From JAVWMQ01 sp036637375 (GTDB lineage Bacteria > Bacillota > Clostridia > Peptostreptococcales > Anaerovoracaceae), in the NCBI GenBank assembly GCA_036637375.1, contig JAVWMQ010000005.1:1-59426 (forward strand): 59,426 bases of DNA, given 5' to 3'. The translations under genes were made by a program, and so were the position numbers. The first letter of the stretch is position 1; each line of letters begins with the position of its first letter. Under the pieces are notes generated by a model. The model was not told the origin of the DNA. It ran no database searches and saw nothing but the letters and a program-made list of their open reading frames with translations. Shown one piece after another: positions 52,209 through 59,426 of this stretch.

Positions 52209-53099
52209 CTAAGTGTCTAAAAATCTTCTCATTGAAATTATACTTCCCCATGTACCAATGCTTACACCTATAGCCAAGAATATCCAAACCAAATTCAAGG
52301 TCAAGACTTCGCTTGGAACAATTGGAGTAGAGAATATAGCAAGTAACGCCTTGCCCGCACGCATACCAACTTGTTGGTATATTACACTGACTAAGCCAGA
52401 TGCAATTAAAGCGCTAACTGTACCAATTATAATGCCTTCAAACAGGAATGGAGCTCTAATAAACCAGTTTGTAGCTCCAATATATTTCATAATGGTTATT
52501 TCTTCAGCCCTATTAAATACTGTCAGTTTTATTGTATTTGATACAACTACTAGTGAAACAACTATTAAAAATCCCATAATTACAACAGCGGCTATTTGGA
52601 AAATATTTGTAACTTTTATTAATTTCCTAACTGTATCTTTGTAATATTTTACATCTTCAATACCTTTGAGTTCTGCTGCTTTAATTGCAACATCATCAGA
52701 CTTCTCAAGATTGCTTATAGTTATTACAATAGAATTTGGCAGTGGATTATTAGAAAGTCCTTCTAGCAAATAGCTAGTTTCACCCCAACGTTTTTTGAGA
52801 ATATCCATAGCTTCATCTTTACTTCTAAAGTTTGCTCCTTCAACATCCTTCCACTTTTCAATATCTGTAGTCAGTTTTTTGGCATCTTTTACCTTTGTAC
52901 TATCTTTCAAAAAAACTTCTATTGTGTTATAGTCTTGTTTAACCATCTCAGCTGCCATATTTATATTAATTATTATCATAAAAAACAATCCTAATATTAA
53001 TAGCATAGCTGTTATAGCAAATATCGATGTAAAGGTCATTGCAATATTTCGTTTTATCTGCTTTAGCGATTGAAATAATGCATAAAATATTTTAGCCAT
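52209..53099 (-). CDS. ftsX: Cell division protein FtsX
   Basis: The 296-residue membrane subunit has a first helix at about 20-45, an extracellular loop of some 115 residues, and three helices in the C-terminal half, the FtsX layout. MAKIFYALFQSLKQIKRN is a typical start. The Met at 53099 follows GGAGGTG and overlaps ftsE by 8 bases. It passes the ATP-driven signal of FtsE to the extracellular hydrolase encoded next. Confidence 0.95.
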   Translation of the reverse strand: MAKIFYALFQSLKQIKRNIAMTFTSIFAITAMLLILGLFFMIIININMAAEMVKQDYNTIEVFLKDSTKVKDAKKLTTDIEKWKDVEGANFRSKDEAMDILKKRWGETSYLLEGLSNNPLPNSIVITISNLEKSDDVAIKAAELKGIEDVKYYKDTVRKLIKVTNIFQIAAVVIMGFLIVVSLVVVSNTIKLTVFNRAEEITIMKYIGATNWFIRAPFLFEGIIIGTVSALIASGLVSVIYQQVGMRAGKALLAIFSTPIVPSEVLTLNLVWIFLAIGVSIGTWGSIISMRRFLDT

Positions 53100-53832
53100 T
53101 GTAATCACCTCCAAATCTATCCTTTGGAGGTACGAAGTATTCAGCAGGGGCTATAAATGGATCATTATAATACCCTTTTGAGTCTCTGATTATCTTACCG
53201 CTTTCAATTGCAATAACTCTTTTTTTCATTTTATCAACAATATCTTTTGCATGAGTCACCATTACAATCGTCGTTCCTCTTTTATTTATTTCTTCAAGTA
53301 GTTTCATTATCTCCCATGCTGTTTCAGGATCTAAATTACCCGTTGGTTCATCAGCAATCAAAACACTTGGTTTGTTTACAATTGCTCTTGCAATTGCAAC
53401 TCTTTGCTGCTCTCCCGCAGAAAGTTCATCTGGATATTTCTTTGCGTGTTCACTAATACCCATTAAACTTAAAACTTGAGGCACACCTGCTTTTATAAGC
53501 TTTCTTTTTTTATGGACAATTTCCATAGCAAATGCAACATTTTCATAAACAGTTTTGTTTGGAAGCAACCTAAAATCTTGAAACACCATACCGACATTTC
53601 TTCTTAATTTAGGTATATTACGATTTGATAGCTTTGTAATCTCTTTGTCGTTTACTACAATGCTACCAGTATCAGCATCTATTTCCCTTAAAATCAATTT
53701 AATAAAAGTAGATTTCCCTGCTCCACTTGGACCAACTAAAAATACAAAATCACCTTTATTAATGTTTATTGAGACATTATCAAGACCTATCTTTGATTTA
53801 TATCTCTTAGTTACATTCGTGAATTGAATCAT
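53092..53832 (-). CDS. ftsE: Cell division ATP-binding protein FtsE
   Basis: The 246-residue ABC ATPase shows Walker A GPSGAGKST, the Q-loop VFQDFRLLP, signature LSAGEQQRVAIARA and Walker B VLIADEPTGNLD. With FtsX it controls wall hydrolysis at the septum. It overlaps the transketolase gene by 4 bases and ftsX by 8 bases. An unusual tail (from about 220) with PAEYFVPPKDRFGG extends the usual length by some 20 residues. Confidence 0.96.
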   Translation of the reverse strand: MIQFTNVTKRYKSKIGLDNVSININKGDFVFLVGPSGAGKSTFIKLILREIDADTGSIVVNDKEITKLSNRNIPKLRRNVGMVFQDFRLLPNKTVYENVAFAMEIVHKKRKLIKAGVPQVLSLMGISEHAKKYPDELSAGEQQRVAIARAIVNKPSVLIADEPTGNLDPETAWEIMKLLEEINKRGTTIVMVTHAKDIVDKMKKRVIAIESGKIIRDSKGYYNDPFIAPAEYFVPPKDRFGGDYNG

Positions 53833-54761
53833 AAAATTGCCTCTTTAACCTTAGTTATTATTGCTTCTGCATTCATTCCATATTTGTTTTTTAGTTCTTC
53901 TGGTTTTCCAGATTCACCATATGTATCATTTTGTCCAACACAAAGTACACGAGTTGGGTTTTTAGCTGCAAGTAATTGCGCTACTGCACTCCCAAGCCCT
54001 CCAATAATTGAATGTTCTTCCGCTGTTACAATGCAACCAGTTTCCTTCGCTGCTTTTATTATTATTTCTTCATCCAAAGGTTTAATTGTATGCATATCAA
54101 TTACTCTTGCCTGTATACCTTCTTTTTCAAGTTCTTCTGCTGCAATCATAGCTTCGTTCACCATAATTCCTGTTGCAATAATAGTAACATCGCTACCTTC
54201 ACTTATTAAATTCCCTTTGCCTATCTTAATCTTTGCATCATCTTTGTAAATTACAGGAACTGATGCTCTTCCTAATCGAACATAACACGGTCCATCCATA
54301 TTAATAACTTGCTCAAGTAAAATACTCGCACTTGCACCATCTGATGGGTTAACAACTGTCATTCCTGGAATAGTCCTCATTAAAGCAAGGTCTTCAAAAG
54401 TTTGGTGACTTGCACCATCCTCGCCAACAGTAATTCCTGCATGTGTCGCACAAATCTTTACATTTGCTCCTGTGTATCCTATAGAATTACGAATTATTTC
54501 AAAAGCTCTACCTGCTGCAAACATAGCAAAAGTACTAGCACAAACCGTTTTACCTGACAAAGCAAGCCCTGCTGCTGCACCATATAAATTTTGTTCTGCA
54601 ATTCCCATATTAAAAAATCTTTCAGGATATACTTTTGCAAAATCACCAGTTTTAGTTGATCCAGATAAATCTGCATCCATAACAACTAAATCCTTGTTGT
54701 TTTTACCTATTTCTACCAAAGTCTTACCATAAGCTTCTCTTGTTGCCATCTTTGTAGTCAT
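53829..54761 (-). CDS. Transketolase, C-terminal subunit
   Basis: The 310-residue half-enzyme carries the pyrimidine-binding and C-terminal domains: GIAEQNLYGAAAGLALSGKTV with the catalytic Glu, FAMFAAGRAFE, THAGITVGEDGASHQ and a C-terminal VTAEEHSIIGGLG. It pairs with the N-terminal subunit, whose stop codon it overlaps by one base. Split transketolases are common in Clostridia and archaea. It exchanges two-carbon units in the pentose phosphate pathway. DXS-type alternatives are less likely given the lengths. Confidence 0.94.
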   Translation of the reverse strand: MTTKMATREAYGKTLVEIGKNNKDLVVMDADLSGSTKTGDFAKVYPERFFNMGIAEQNLYGAAAGLALSGKTVCASTFAMFAAGRAFEIIRNSIGYTGANVKICATHAGITVGEDGASHQTFEDLALMRTIPGMTVVNPSDGASASILLEQVINMDGPCYVRLGRASVPVIYKDDAKIKIGKGNLISEGSDVTIIATGIMVNEAMIAAEELEKEGIQARVIDMHTIKPLDEEIIIKAAKETGCIVTAEEHSIIGGLGSAVAQLLAAKNPTRVLCVGQNDTYGESGKPEELKNKYGMNAEAIITKVKEAIL

Positions 54762-55579
54762 TATTTTACACCTCCAAGTTCTTCTAACGCTAATTCCTTT
54801 TGCTCCTCATTTGGTGCTTTTCCATGCCATCCTGGATTATCAGTCATAAAAGATACACCTTGACCTTTGTGAGTTTTGCAAATAATAGCTGAAGGTTTGT
54901 CTTTATTCTCTCTTGCATTTTTAAGTGCACATATAATTTCTTCTAGATTATGCCCATCAATAATTTCAACTTCAAAACCAAAAGATTTAAACTTTTCATC
55001 AATTGGAGTTACGGTCATAACATCTTCATTTTTGCCATCAATTTGAAGTCCATTCCAATCTACAATAGCAACTAAATTGTCAAGTTTATAGTGTCCAGCA
55101 GCCATTGCTGCCTCCCAAACAATACCTTCTTGAATTTCTCCATCTCCAAGTAATGTATACACTCTTCCCTTAGAATTATCAAGCTTGTTTGCAAGTGCCA
55201 TTCCAACGCTTACAGAAAATCCTTGTCCAAGTGATCCTGTTGACATTTCAACACCCTTAACCTTACTCATGCTTGGATGTCCCTGAAAGTCACTGCCTAG
55301 CTTCCTTAATGTTAGTACATCTTCTCTTTTGAAAAATCCTCTTTCTGCAAGAGTAGCATATAAAACTGGTGCTGCATGCCCTTTTGACAGAACGAATTTA
55401 TCCCTACCTTCCATCTTAGGGTTTTGTGGGTCGATATTCATTTCTTCAAAATAAAGCGCAGTCATAATCTCTGCGGCTGATAAGGATCCGCCCGGATGCC
55501 CTGAGCCTGCCGCATGTACAGCCTCAATAATAGTTTTTCTGATGCTATTAGCTTTGCCTCTTAATTCTTCGTAACTCAT
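54761..55579 (-). CDS. Transketolase, N-terminal (thiamine diphosphate) subunit
   Basis: The 272-residue half-enzyme has GSGHPGGSLSAAEIMTALYF, KGHAAPVLYA, and the thiamine/metal motif GDGEIQEGIVWEAAMAAGHYK, with GLQIDG following. It should assemble with the C-terminal subunit encoded next. It may help supply the pentose phosphates used for nucleotides and for the pentitol of the wall cluster. It follows nnrD by 23 bases. Confidence 0.94.
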   Translation of the reverse strand: MSYEELRGKANSIRKTIIEAVHAAGSGHPGGSLSAAEIMTALYFEEMNIDPQNPKMEGRDKFVLSKGHAAPVLYATLAERGFFKREDVLTLRKLGSDFQGHPSMSKVKGVEMSTGSLGQGFSVSVGMALANKLDNSKGRVYTLLGDGEIQEGIVWEAAMAAGHYKLDNLVAIVDWNGLQIDGKNEDVMTVTPIDEKFKSFGFEVEIIDGHNLEEIICALKNARENKDKPSAIICKTHKGQGVSFMTDNPGWHGKAPNEEQKELALEELGGVK

Positions 55580-55602
55580 ACTTTCTTTTCTCCTACTTTA
55601 TA

Positions 55603-56421
55603 TTAATAATTATTACTTAACAATTTAAAAACTCTTGGAATACAATCTACAATATCCATTGCAGTCATACCTATTTGCCCTATTTCTGTTGCACAAATAT
55701 CACCAGCATGACCATGCAAAAATACCCCAAGTTTTGCTGCTTCATATGTATCATATCCTTGAGCTAAAAGTGCAGCAATTATACCTGTAAGCGAATCGCC
55801 TGCCCCTCCAGTTGCCATACCAGGGTTCCCTGTATTATTAATGTAAACATCATCGCCTCTAACAACAATACTGCCTGCGCCCTTCATTACAACTGTAATC
55901 CCAAATATTTTTGCCATTTCTTTGGCTGCTTCAAGACGATCTTCAATTTGATCAACTTCAAGCAATCTTTGCGCTTCTCCTACATGAGGAGTTATTATTA
56001 CTTCCGCATTAGTCTGACTTAAGTTACCATATAAAGTATATTTCATAATACAATTTAACCCATCAGCATCTAATACAAGTTTACCTGTATATTCATTTAA
56101 AATCTTTTTTATAATACCTATATTTGACTTGTTTATGCCAAGCCCAGGTCCAAGTGCAATCGCTTCATAATCATGAAAATTTAAAGTTTCTAAATCTCTC
56201 GAAATACATGTTGCTTCTGGTAGGCCAACTTGTAAAATATCAACAATTTCGTCAGGAACACAGAACTTAACCATACCTGCCCCTGATTTCAGCGCTGACT
56301 TTCCACACATTAGTGCCGCCCCTGCCATTCCTTTTGAACCTGCCAGTACCAAAACCGTACCATAAGAACCTTTGTGAGAGTCGTTATCTCTTTTCTTTAA
56401 TTTAACTTCATTAATCTTCAT
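55603..56421 (-). CDS. nnrD: ADP-dependent NAD(P)H-hydrate dehydratase (stand-alone NnrD)
   Basis: The 272-residue ribokinase-like enzyme repairs hydrated NAD(P)H. It shows HKGSYGTVLVLAGSKGMAGAALM, KSGAGMVKFCVP, LDADGLN, ITPHVGEAQRL, MKGAGSIV and the catalytic GNPGMATGGAGDSLTGIIAAL. Many bacteria encode a fusion with the NnrE epimerase; this gene has only the dehydratase part, and no nnrE is in the window. The start at 56421 follows GAGGT. Confidence 0.93.
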   Translation of the reverse strand: MKINEVKLKKRDNDSHKGSYGTVLVLAGSKGMAGAALMCGKSALKSGAGMVKFCVPDEIVDILQVGLPEATCISRDLETLNFHDYEAIALGPGLGINKSNIGIIKKILNEYTGKLVLDADGLNCIMKYTLYGNLSQTNAEVIITPHVGEAQRLLEVDQIEDRLEAAKEMAKIFGITVVMKGAGSIVVRGDDVYINNTGNPGMATGGAGDSLTGIIAALLAQGYDTYEAAKLGVFLHGHAGDICATEIGQIGMTAMDIVDCIPRVFKLLSNNY

Positions 56422-56437
56422 ATAAAATACCTCACGA

Positions 56438-57829
56438 CTAAATGCCAAGAATCACCTTAGCTAACAAGAAATAAGTTATAACTGAAACTGTATCTGTCAA
56501 AGACGATATCATTGGACTCGCCATTAACGCAGGGTCAATTCCAAGCTTCTTTGCAAGCATAGGTAACATACTTCCTATGGTCTTTGCTACAACTACAACT
56601 ACAATCATAGCTGAACATACCGTTACCGCAATTAAAATACCATTAGACTCTCCTCGCTGTTCTATCATAATCCTTGCAAAATTAAATACGCTTAATGTAA
56701 TACCTATTATAATCCCTATTCTAAATTCTTTCCAAATAACCCTAAATGCGTCTTTTAAATTAATATCACCAATTGACATACTACGAATTACAAGTGTAGC
56801 AGACTGTGATCCAGAATTTCCTCCAGTTCCCATTAACATTGGCATATAAGCTACTAGGGCAATAACTTCCGACAAACTTGCTTCAAATCTAGTTATAATT
56901 CCTCCAGTTATCATATAAGAACACATCAAAAAAAATAGCCATGGGAGTCTGTTTTTTACGTGTTTAAAAACACTCATATCCAGATATTCTGTATCTGATC
57001 CATCAATTACTCCAGCCATTCTTTCAATATCTTCTGTGGCTTCTTCTTCAATGACATCAAAAATATCGTCTACAGTAATAATACCTATAAGTCTATTTTC
57101 ATTGTCAACTACTGGAATAGCCAAAAAACCATATTTCTTAAATTTTTCTGAAACTTCTTCTTGGTCCTCATACACATTAATTCCAATAAAGTCAGTATGC
57201 ATAAGGTTTCCAATTATTTCATCATCATCACAAATTACAAGAGTTTTTAGTGAAACTATCCCTTCTAGTTTTCGTCCTTCGGATTTCACATAACATGTAT
57301 ATATAGTTTCTGAGTCCATACCTTCTTTTTTGATATGGTCTAAAGCCTGTCTAACTGTCATATTAGCTTCCAAACTAATATAATCAGGAGTCATTAACGT
57401 TCCTGCACAATCTTCAGGGTAATTTAGAAATGTATTAATTTGTTTTCTTTCATTCTTAGGTGTTTTCTCTAAAATTTTATCTACTAAGTTTGCTGGTAAT
57501 TCCTCAAGTACGTCAATCTTGTCATCAAAATCCAGCTCGTCTATTATGTAATCAATTTCTTTGTCTGTAATTGCATTTATTATTTTAACCTGGTCATCAG
57601 AAGGCAAGTATGAAAATACTTCTACAGAAACATCTTTAGGTAGTAGCCTAAAAACTATAATGGTTTCACTAATCCCAACATATTCTAATATATCTTCGAG
57701 AATTTCAGCTATATCCGCCTCATTGTAACCATTTTCAATGATTTCTTTTCTAATTCGTTTGAACTGCTTATCTTCTGCTAGTTCAATTGTATGTTCAACA
57801 AAGTTTTCAAAAGTGTTTTTTTCTTCCAT
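56438..57829 (-). CDS. mgtE: Magnesium transporter MgtE
   Basis: The 463-residue Mg2+ channel has a helical N-domain (about 1-130), two CBS domains (about 130-260), a plug helix (near 270-285, DMSVFKHVKNRLPW) and five C-terminal membrane helices. The pore region holds MLMGTGGNSGSQSATLV and IDPALMASPMISSLTDT, the conserved Mg2+-binding stretch. The start at 57829 follows AAGGAGG. It opens the minus-strand run that goes to ftsEX, but the leader is far too short for an M-box riboswitch. Confidence 0.95.
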   Translation of the reverse strand: MEEKNTFENFVEHTIELAEDKQFKRIRKEIIENGYNEADIAEILEDILEYVGISETIIVFRLLPKDVSVEVFSYLPSDDQVKIINAITDKEIDYIIDELDFDDKIDVLEELPANLVDKILEKTPKNERKQINTFLNYPEDCAGTLMTPDYISLEANMTVRQALDHIKKEGMDSETIYTCYVKSEGRKLEGIVSLKTLVICDDDEIIGNLMHTDFIGINVYEDQEEVSEKFKKYGFLAIPVVDNENRLIGIITVDDIFDVIEEEATEDIERMAGVIDGSDTEYLDMSVFKHVKNRLPWLFFLMCSYMITGGIITRFEASLSEVIALVAYMPMLMGTGGNSGSQSATLVIRSMSIGDINLKDAFRVIWKEFRIGIIIGITLSVFNFARIMIEQRGESNGILIAVTVCSAMIVVVVVAKTIGSMLPMLAKKLGIDPALMASPMISSLTDTVSVITYFLLAKVILGI

Positions 57830-57855
57830 ACAAAACCTCCTTTCGTTCTTCATAA

Positions 57856-57885
57856 ATTATACATTATTTATAGGTCAAGTTGCAA
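57856..57885 (-). promoter_or_regulatory. Predicted sigma-A promoter of mgtE
   Basis: On the minus strand TTGCAA (57880-57885), 18-base spacer, perfect TATAAT (57856-57861). Transcription would start about 20 bases before the gene. Confidence 0.55.
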
Positions 57886-57966
57886 CCGATATCAAGATAA
57901 TATTAAATAAAATAAATTTCAATTTTTCAGAATATTAAAACTTTTTTCTTTTTATTCTTACTATGG

Positions 57967-57995
57967 TTGACGTTGTGCAGATAGAGTGATATATT
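57967..57995 (+). promoter_or_regulatory. Predicted sigma-A promoter of gdhA
   Basis: TTGACG (57967-57972), 17 bases, TATATT (57990-57995): five of six matches in each box, with a leader of about 40 bases. Confidence 0.7.
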
Positions 57996-58041
57996 CTAGT
58001 ATGTAAGTATAACTTAAATCTTTTTATAGAGGAGAAATAAA

Positions 58042-59382
58042 ATGTCAAATTACATTGAAAGAGTAATCGAAGATTGTAAGAAAAACAATCCTGGCGAAGT
58101 TGAATTTCACCAGACAGTAGAAGAAGTTCTACATTCACTAGCTCCAGTTATTGAGCAGCACCCAGAATATGAAGCAAATGCTATTCTTGAAAGATTAGTA
58201 GAACCTGAAAGAGGAATCACTTTCAAGGTTGAATGGGTTGATGATGCTGGTAAAATCCACGTAAACAAAGGATACAGATATCAGTTCAACAGTGCTATCG
58301 GACCTTACAAAGGTGGTCTAAGATTTGCACCAAACGTATACCCAGGAATCATCAAATTCTTAGGATTTGAACAGATTTTCAAAAACAGCTTAACAGGACT
58401 TCCTATCGGTGGTGGTAAAGGTGGAGCTGACTTTGATCCTAACGGAAAATCTGATGCAGAAGTAATGAGATTCTGTCAGGCGTTCATGAACGAACTATAC
58501 AGACACATCGGACCTTCTACTGACGTTCCTGCTGGAGACCTTGGTGTTGGCGCTAGAGAAATCGGTTACATGTTTGGACAGTACAAGAAAATCGTTAACA
58601 GATACGAAGGCGTTCTTACTGGTAAAGGTTTAACTTGGGGCGGATTAAACGGAAGAACTGAAGCTACTGGTTTCGGAATCGTTTACTACGCAAACGAAAT
58701 GCTAGAATCTCATGGAGAAAAACTAGCTGGTAAAACTGTTGCTATCTCTGGTTTCGGTAATGTATCTTGGGGAACAGCCCTAAAATGCTTCGAACTAGGC
58801 GCAAAAGTAATCACAATTTCAGGTCCAGACGGTTACATCATTGATGAAGCTGGTCTAGATGCAGAAAAAATCGAATACATGCAGGTTCTAAGATCTTCAG
58901 GACAGAACATCTGTGCACCATATGCTGACAAATTCCCTGGTTCAAAATTTGTTGCTGGTAAAAAACCTTGGGAAGTTAAAGCTGATCTTTACATCCCTTG
59001 TGCTACACAGAATGAAATCAGAATCGAAGATGCTCAGGCAATCGTTGCTAACGGATGTAAATTCGTATGCGAAGGTTCTAACATGTCTTCAACTAACGAA
59101 GCAATCGCTTTCCTACAGGAAAACGGAATCAAAGTTGGTCCTTCAAAAGCAGCTAACGCTGGTGGCGTAGCTTGTTCTTGTATCGAAATGGGACAGAATG
59201 CTGGCAAAACAGTATTTGCTCCTGAACAGGTTCATGCTCAGTTAAAAGACATCATGGTTAACATTCACACAGCTTGTAAAGAAGCTGCTGCTGATTATGG
59301 ATTTGGTGACAACCTAGTTGCTGGTGCTAATATCGCTGGTTTCTTAAAAGTTGCTGATGCTATGATGGCTCAGGGAGTATAA
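58042..59382 (+). CDS. gdhA: Glutamate dehydrogenase (hexameric, NADP-type sequence)
   Basis: The 446-residue enzyme interconverts glutamate with 2-oxoglutarate and ammonia. The catalytic Lys lies in GLPIGGGKGGADFDP (about 111-125), with KGGLRFAP before it and DVPAGDLGVGAREIGYM after it; the Rossmann domain begins near GKTVAISGFGNVSWGTA. Length and wording (RMRFCQAFM-type, SNMSSTNEA) fit the about 450-residue GdhA family. GAGGAG precedes the start. All Gln codons I saw are CAG, unlike neighbouring genes, indicating very high expression. No terminator is visible before the window ends. Confidence 0.96.
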   Translation: MSNYIERVIEDCKKNNPGEVEFHQTVEEVLHSLAPVIEQHPEYEANAILERLVEPERGITFKVEWVDDAGKIHVNKGYRYQFNSAIGPYKGGLRFAPNVYPGIIKFLGFEQIFKNSLTGLPIGGGKGGADFDPNGKSDAEVMRFCQAFMNELYRHIGPSTDVPAGDLGVGAREIGYMFGQYKKIVNRYEGVLTGKGLTWGGLNGRTEATGFGIVYYANEMLESHGEKLAGKTVAISGFGNVSWGTALKCFELGAKVITISGPDGYIIDEAGLDAEKIEYMQVLRSSGQNICAPYADKFPGSKFVAGKKPWEVKADLYIPCATQNEIRIEDAQAIVANGCKFVCEGSNMSSTNEAIAFLQENGIKVGPSKAANAGGVACSCIEMGQNAGKTVFAPEQVHAQLKDIMVNIHTACKEAAADYGFGDNLVAGANIAGFLKVADAMMAQGV

Positions 59383-59426
59383 ACACAAACTCTATAAGAA
59401 AGTATTTCAAAAGAGTGAAGATAATA

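Noticed and set aside
57830..58041. Search for an M-box magnesium riboswitch before mgtE
   Set aside because: The predicted promoter leaves a leader of only about 20 bases, and no conserved M-box folding elements are visible.
1..59426. CRISPR arrays, insertion sequences, prophage or attachment sites
   Set aside because: I saw no regularly spaced direct repeats, transposase, integrase or phage structural gene; gene order is typical core chromosome apart from the wall-polymer cluster.

Overview
The window is AT-rich chromosomal DNA from a strictly anaerobic, Gram-positive (Firmicutes/Clostridia-type) bacterium. The signs are AGGAGG-type ribosome binding sites, a three-gene [FeFe] hydrogenase operon (hydC-hydB-hydA), an oxygen-independent class III ribonucleotide reductase (nrdD-nrdG), a transketolase split into two subunits, acetate kinase, LexA sites of the Gram-positive GAAC-N4-GTTC form, and a wall-polymer cluster of the teichoic-acid type. 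I cannot name the species. Almost everything is encoded on the minus strand. I support 54 protein genes, two of them small ribosomal proteins (L32 and L28). I see no rRNA, tRNA, CRISPR array, insertion sequence or prophage.

Layout, left to right. (1) 15-9909, all minus: an accessory cell-wall glycopolymer cluster. It holds three CDP-polyol phosphotransferases, an IspD/TarI-type cytidylyltransferase, a GatD-like polyol-phosphate dehydrogenase, a diverged ribulose-phosphate epimerase, two tandem pyruvyltransferase paralogues and a secreted beta-helix protein. It has its own promoter (9944-9972) and may run on past the left edge. (2) 10030-14135: the electron-bifurcating-type hydrogenase HydABC. 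(3) 14371-22519: recA under a textbook SOS box, then the ftsK-rimO-pgsA-cinA-LCP operon. (4) 22729-23724: asd on the plus strand, followed by a gene-free stretch rich in dyads. (5) 24118-31180: a core block read rpmB, asp23, recG, rsmD, coaD, a coiled-coil gene, tmcAL, ackA, rpmF. (6) 31253-34113: nrdDG with NrdR-like boxes. (7) 34272-37235: a GNAT acetyltransferase, a membrane-anchored degenerate M20/PepD-like protein on the plus strand, and an aquaporin. (8) 37318-43302: the ruvCAB-queA-tgt-rlmD block for recombination and RNA modification. (9) 43437-45509, plus: argR-recN. (10) 45558-57829, minus: a long run of tightly packed genes, mgtE, nnrD, two transketolase halves, ftsE, ftsX, an M23 hydrolase, recJ, ctpA, yerC and a subtilase. 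(11) 58042-59382, plus: a highly codon-biased gdhA.

How the parts work together. The left cluster should build and decorate an anionic wall polymer made of polyol phosphate and carrying ketal pyruvate. The LCP protein encoded at 15603-16883 is of the family that attaches such polymers to peptidoglycan. FtsEX with the M23 hydrolase forms the division-site wall-splitting module. HydABC re-oxidises NADH and ferredoxin as H2, while ackA makes ATP from acetyl phosphate. Repair genes recA and ruvCAB carry LexA-type operators; recN, recG and recJ lie nearby without a visible one.

The most unusual items are the PepD-like protein that has lost every metal and catalytic residue I could align (34879-36309), the pentitol branch of the wall cluster, where a cluster-borne epimerase and a GatD-like reductase suggest a CDP-polyol other than ordinary CDP-ribitol, and long perfect inverted repeats in front of hydCBA and asd that share a TTGTATAA half-site.
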